Source: Fusobacteriaceae bacterium (GTDB lineage: Bacteria; Fusobacteriota; Fusobacteriia; Fusobacteriales; Fusobacteriaceae). From it: DNA of 8,759 nucleotides. The stretch lies in the NCBI GenBank assembly GCA_016938425.1, contig JAFGUR010000242.1, forward strand, positions 1 through 8,759, in the 5' to 3' direction. Below the pieces are notes generated by a model. It made no database searches and was not told the DNA's origin. It saw only the letters and a program-made list of their open reading frames with translations. A program made the translations under genes and the position numbers. Below, piece after piece: positions 6,165 to 8,759 of this stretch (position 1 is the first letter of the stretch; each line of letters begins with the position of its first letter).

Positions 6165-8759
6165 CTACTCTTCTCCATCCATTAATTCAAAAAAATCAAA
6201 TATATTTTCTACTTTTATTGCCTTTTCTTTTCCAATATATTTAATTTTATTTTCTAATATCAAATTATTCAATTTTTCTACATCAAAAACTGATTCATTT
6301 ATTTTTATAATATATTCATTTTTTTCAGTTTTTATTTCTCTTATCCCTAAAACTTTTGAATTTAATTTAATCTCATTATAATCAAATAAATTCTCTACTT
6401 CCTTCGGCATTTTACCAAATCTATCTATTATTTCATTTTTCAATTCTAAAAGTTCTTTAACTTCAGAAATTTTAAGTATCCTTTTATAAATTACTACTTT
6501 TTCTTCTTCTGATATGTAATAATCAGGAATATATCCTTCAATATCTATATTTAAAACAACATCATTTTCTTCCATTTTTATACCTTTTATTTTTTTCATC
6601 TCATCTTCTAACATTTTAATATACAAATCATATCCAAAAGATTCAATTGCTCCATGTTGTTTTTCACCTAATATTTCTCCAGCTCCTCTAATTCTCATAT
6701 CTTCTAAAGATAATTGAAATCCAGCTCCAAGATCTCCTAGACTCATTAAACTATCTTTTCTTTGTTCTGCCTTTTTATTAAGCTTCCTATCTTTCTCTAT
6801 TAATAGGTAACAATAAGCTTTTTTTCCACCTCTTCCAACTCTTCCCCTCAATTGATAGATTTGAGAAAGCCCAAGTTTTTGAATTCCTTCTATAATTATA
6901 GTATTGGCATTTTCTATATCAATCCCATTTTCAATAATTGTTGTTGTAAGTAAAATATCAAATTCTCCATTTTCAAAAGCATGAATTTTAGTTTTTATTT
7001 CACTAGCTAACATTCTTCCATGAATATATTCAATTTTTACGTGACTTGGTAAAATTTTATGAAGCTCATTAAGTTTATTTTTCATATTATTAACAGAATT
7101 ATACAAATAAAATACTTGTCCTTCTCTGCTAATTTCTTTCAAAATTACTTCTCTTAATTTTTTTTCGTCATTTTCTAAAAATTCTGTTTCAACTGGAATT
7201 CTATTTACTGGAGCTGTTTCAATTATAGAAATATCCCTTATCCCTAATAATGCTAAATTTAAAGTTCTTGGAATTGGTGTAGCTGTAAGTGTAAGCATAT
7301 CTACATTTACTCTTAATTTTTTTAATTTCTCTTTTGCTTTTACCCCAAATTTTTGCTCTTCATCAATTATTATAAGTCCCAAATCTTTAAAAGATATATC
7401 CCCTGATAAAAGTCTATGAGTTCCTATTAAAACATCTATTCCACCAATTTTTATTTCTTCTATAATTTCCTTTTGAATTTTTGGACTTTCCAATCTTGAT
7501 AATAGTTTAATATTTAAAGGAAAATTTTTAAACCTTTCTATAAATCTCTCATAATGTTGTTGTGCCAAAACTGTTGTAGGTGCTAATAAAACTACTTGCT
7601 TTTGATTCATTGTTGCTTTAAATGCTGCTCTAAGTGCTACTTCTGTTTTTCCATAACCAACATCACCACATACTATTCTATCCATTATTTTATAGCTTTC
7701 CATGTCATTTTTTACATCTTGTATAGCTTTCATTTGATCTTTTGTTTCTTCATATGGAAACCCTTCTTCAAATTCTTCTTGCCAAACTGTATCTGGTAAA
7801 AATTTAAATCCATTACTAGCTTCACGCTTTGCTTGTATTCCAATAAGTTCTTTAGCATAAGCTTCTATATCTTTTCTTAATTTTTCACGTTTTTTACTAA
7901 ATCCTTTTCTTCCTAATTTAAATATATCCGGAACTATTCCTGGTTCTGATATATATCTTTCTATTCTATTTATTCTATCTATTGGAACATAAAGCTTATC
8001 TTCATCTGCATATTTTATTGCAATATAATCAGAATTATCTATAACCTCTATACCTAAAAATATTCCTACTCCATAATTTTCATGGATTACATAATCATTT
8101 TTTCTAATTTGGTTTATATTATTAAATTTTAAAGCTTGAGTCCTCTTTTCACTTCTCTTTATTCTTATTCCTTTTAATTCTCTATCTGTCAAAACTATTT
8201 GTTTTTCTAATTTAAAACCTTCAAAATGTGGAATTCTTTCAATATTCACTTTATAATCAGCAAATAATTCTGTATATCTTTTTTTCTCTTCTGTATAAAT
8301 TGTTATTTTATTTTTTTTACTTAACTCTTTTAAATACTCTATATTCATAAAATTTTCTATCTCATCATTAGAAAATCTTTTTAATTCAATTTTTTCAGAT
8401 ATAGTAGTTATTTTTTTATACACTTCTCTTAAAATTTCTTCATTTTCTCTATTATTAAGTATATATTCTTCAAATCTATAATTACTTAATTCTTCATTTT
8501 CTAATATAAATTGAAAATTTTTAAGGCCAAATTCCTCAATTAAGCTTAAAAAATTAAATGTATTTTTATCATCCATATTTCCTGGAATTTCTATTTTTTC
8601 CAATTTTCCAATAGATTTTTGAGTATCTATATCAAAATTTCTTATTTCTTCTAATTCTTCGTCAAAAAAATCAAGTCTTATTGGTTCCTTTTCTGTATAA
8701 GGAAAAATATCTAAAATATCACCTCTTATACTAAATTGACCTTTTTTTTCAATTAAATA
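6165..8759 (-). CDS. mfd: Transcription-repair coupling factor Mfd, N-terminus missing (runs off the window)
   Basis: ATP-driven DNA translocase that pushes stalled RNA polymerase off damaged DNA and recruits UvrA. 864 residues are present, open through the window edge; the N-terminus lies beyond 8759. Order: UvrB-homology piece with GQFSIRGDILDIFPYTEKEP (about 8-27), an abbreviated middle, the RNA-polymerase-interaction domain (about 218-272; YVIHENYGVGIFLG, then KYADEDKLYVPIDRI), and the RecG-like SF2 motor. The motor has Walker A GDVGYGKT (365-372), DEEQ box (466-469), LTATPIPRT (491-499), TTTIIENGID (605-614), and QLRGRVGR (636-643). The C-terminal TRCF domain (about 725-864) follows. The stretch from the UvrB-homology motif to the RNAP-interaction domain is about 210 residues, clearly shorter than in E. 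coli. A TTG at 8603 is an internal leucine, not the start. It is first in view of the operon; the promoter is outside. Confidence 0.97.
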   Translation of the reverse strand, partial: YLIEKKGQFSIRGDILDIFPYTEKEPIRLDFFDEELEEIRNFDIDTQKSIGKLEKIEIPGNMDDKNTFNFLSLIEEFGLKNFQFILENEELSNYRFEEYILNNRENEEILREVYKKITTISEKIELKRFSNDEIENFMNIEYLKELSKKNKITIYTEEKKRYTELFADYKVNIERIPHFEGFKLEKQIVLTDRELKGIRIKRSEKRTQALKFNNINQIRKNDYVIHENYGVGIFLGIEVIDNSDYIAIKYADEDKLYVPIDRINRIERYISEPGIVPDIFKLGRKGFSKKREKLRKDIEAYAKELIGIQAKREASNGFKFLPDTVWQEEFEEGFPYEETKDQMKAIQDVKNDMESYKIMDRIVCGDVGYGKTEVALRAAFKATMNQKQVVLLAPTTVLAQQHYERFIERFKNFPLNIKLLSRLESPKIQKEIIEEIKIGGIDVLIGTHRLLSGDISFKDLGLIIIDEEQKFGVKAKEKLKKLRVNVDMLTLTATPIPRTLNLALLGIRDISIIETAPVNRIPVETEFLENDEKKLREVILKEISREGQVFYLYNSVNNMKNKLNELHKILPSHVKIEYIHGRMLASEIKTKIHAFENGEFDILLTTTIIENGIDIENANTIIIEGIQKLGLSQIYQLRGRVGRGGKKAYCYLLIEKDRKLNKKAEQRKDSLMSLGDLGAGFQLSLEDMRIRGAGEILGEKQHGAIESFGYDLYIKMLEDEMKKIKGIKMEENDVVLNIDIEGYIPDYYISEEEKVVIYKRILKISEVKELLELKNEIIDRFGKMPKEVENLFDYNEIKLNSKVLGIREIKTEKNEYIIKINESVFDVEKLNNLILENKIKYIGKEKAIKVENIFDFFELMDGEE
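6173..6176 (-). promoter_or_regulatory. Ribosome binding site for mazG within the end of mfd
   Basis: GGAG lies 9 nt before ATG 6163 and inside the last mfd codons (the Asp-Gly-Glu-Glu end). The alternative upstream ATG at 6178 overlaps this site and has only AT-rich sequence ahead of it, so the site argues for the shorter MazG. Confidence 0.55.

Noticed and set aside
8601..8603. TTG at 8603 as the start of mfd
   Set aside because: The frame continues open to the window edge and the 52 upstream codons encode conserved Mfd/UvrB-like sequence (GQFSIRGDILDIFP), so this is an internal leucine.

Overview
This is an AT-rich stretch in which every gene reads on the minus strand. It most likely comes from a Fusobacterium-type bacterium (Fusobacteriota). 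The evidence is the very low GC, the protein families present, and an outer-membrane barrel with an N-terminal SLH domain, which implies a diderm cell. That barrel sits beside housekeeping genes in an order resembling Firmicutes. The genus is inferred; no rRNA or other marker is present to prove it.

Layout in transcription order, from high to low coordinates. (1) A tightly packed operon: mfd (N-terminus outside the window), mazG, rqcP (S4-domain protein), ispE and spoVG. It closes with a strong terminator hairpin that overlaps the spoVG stop codon at 3931-3969. (2) A solitary tRNA-Gln(UUG) with a near-consensus promoter (TTGACA-17-TATCAT) and its own terminator. (3) A second unit with promoter TTGCCT-17-TATACT driving an SLH-domain outer-membrane barrel protein. 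It is followed 9 nt later by a YcgR-like PilZ protein (predicted c-di-GMP binder) and then, after 39 nt, by pgi (glucose-6-phosphate isomerase), which runs off the low-coordinate end.

The first operon joins information-processing and stress functions: transcription-coupled repair (Mfd), nucleotide-pool cleaning (MazG), rescue of stalled 50S-peptidyl-tRNA (RqcP), isoprenoid precursor synthesis (IspE) and a nucleic-acid-binding regulator (SpoVG). It looks like a condensed version of the Bacillus ispE...spoVG...mfd...mazG-yabO region. Two successive gene junctions have the same form, TAG-A-NTG, which indicates translational coupling and corrects two start codons.

No mobile element, CRISPR array or clear novel defence system was found. 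The less ordinary features are the OM-barrel/PilZ pair with a perfect palindrome inside its promoter spacer, a MazG whose second domain has lost catalytic acids, and an apparently shortened Mfd. No gap between genes exceeds 300 bases. The longest stretch without a protein gene (3565-3963) holds the tRNA, two promoters and two terminators; 3809-3930 shows nothing recognisable.
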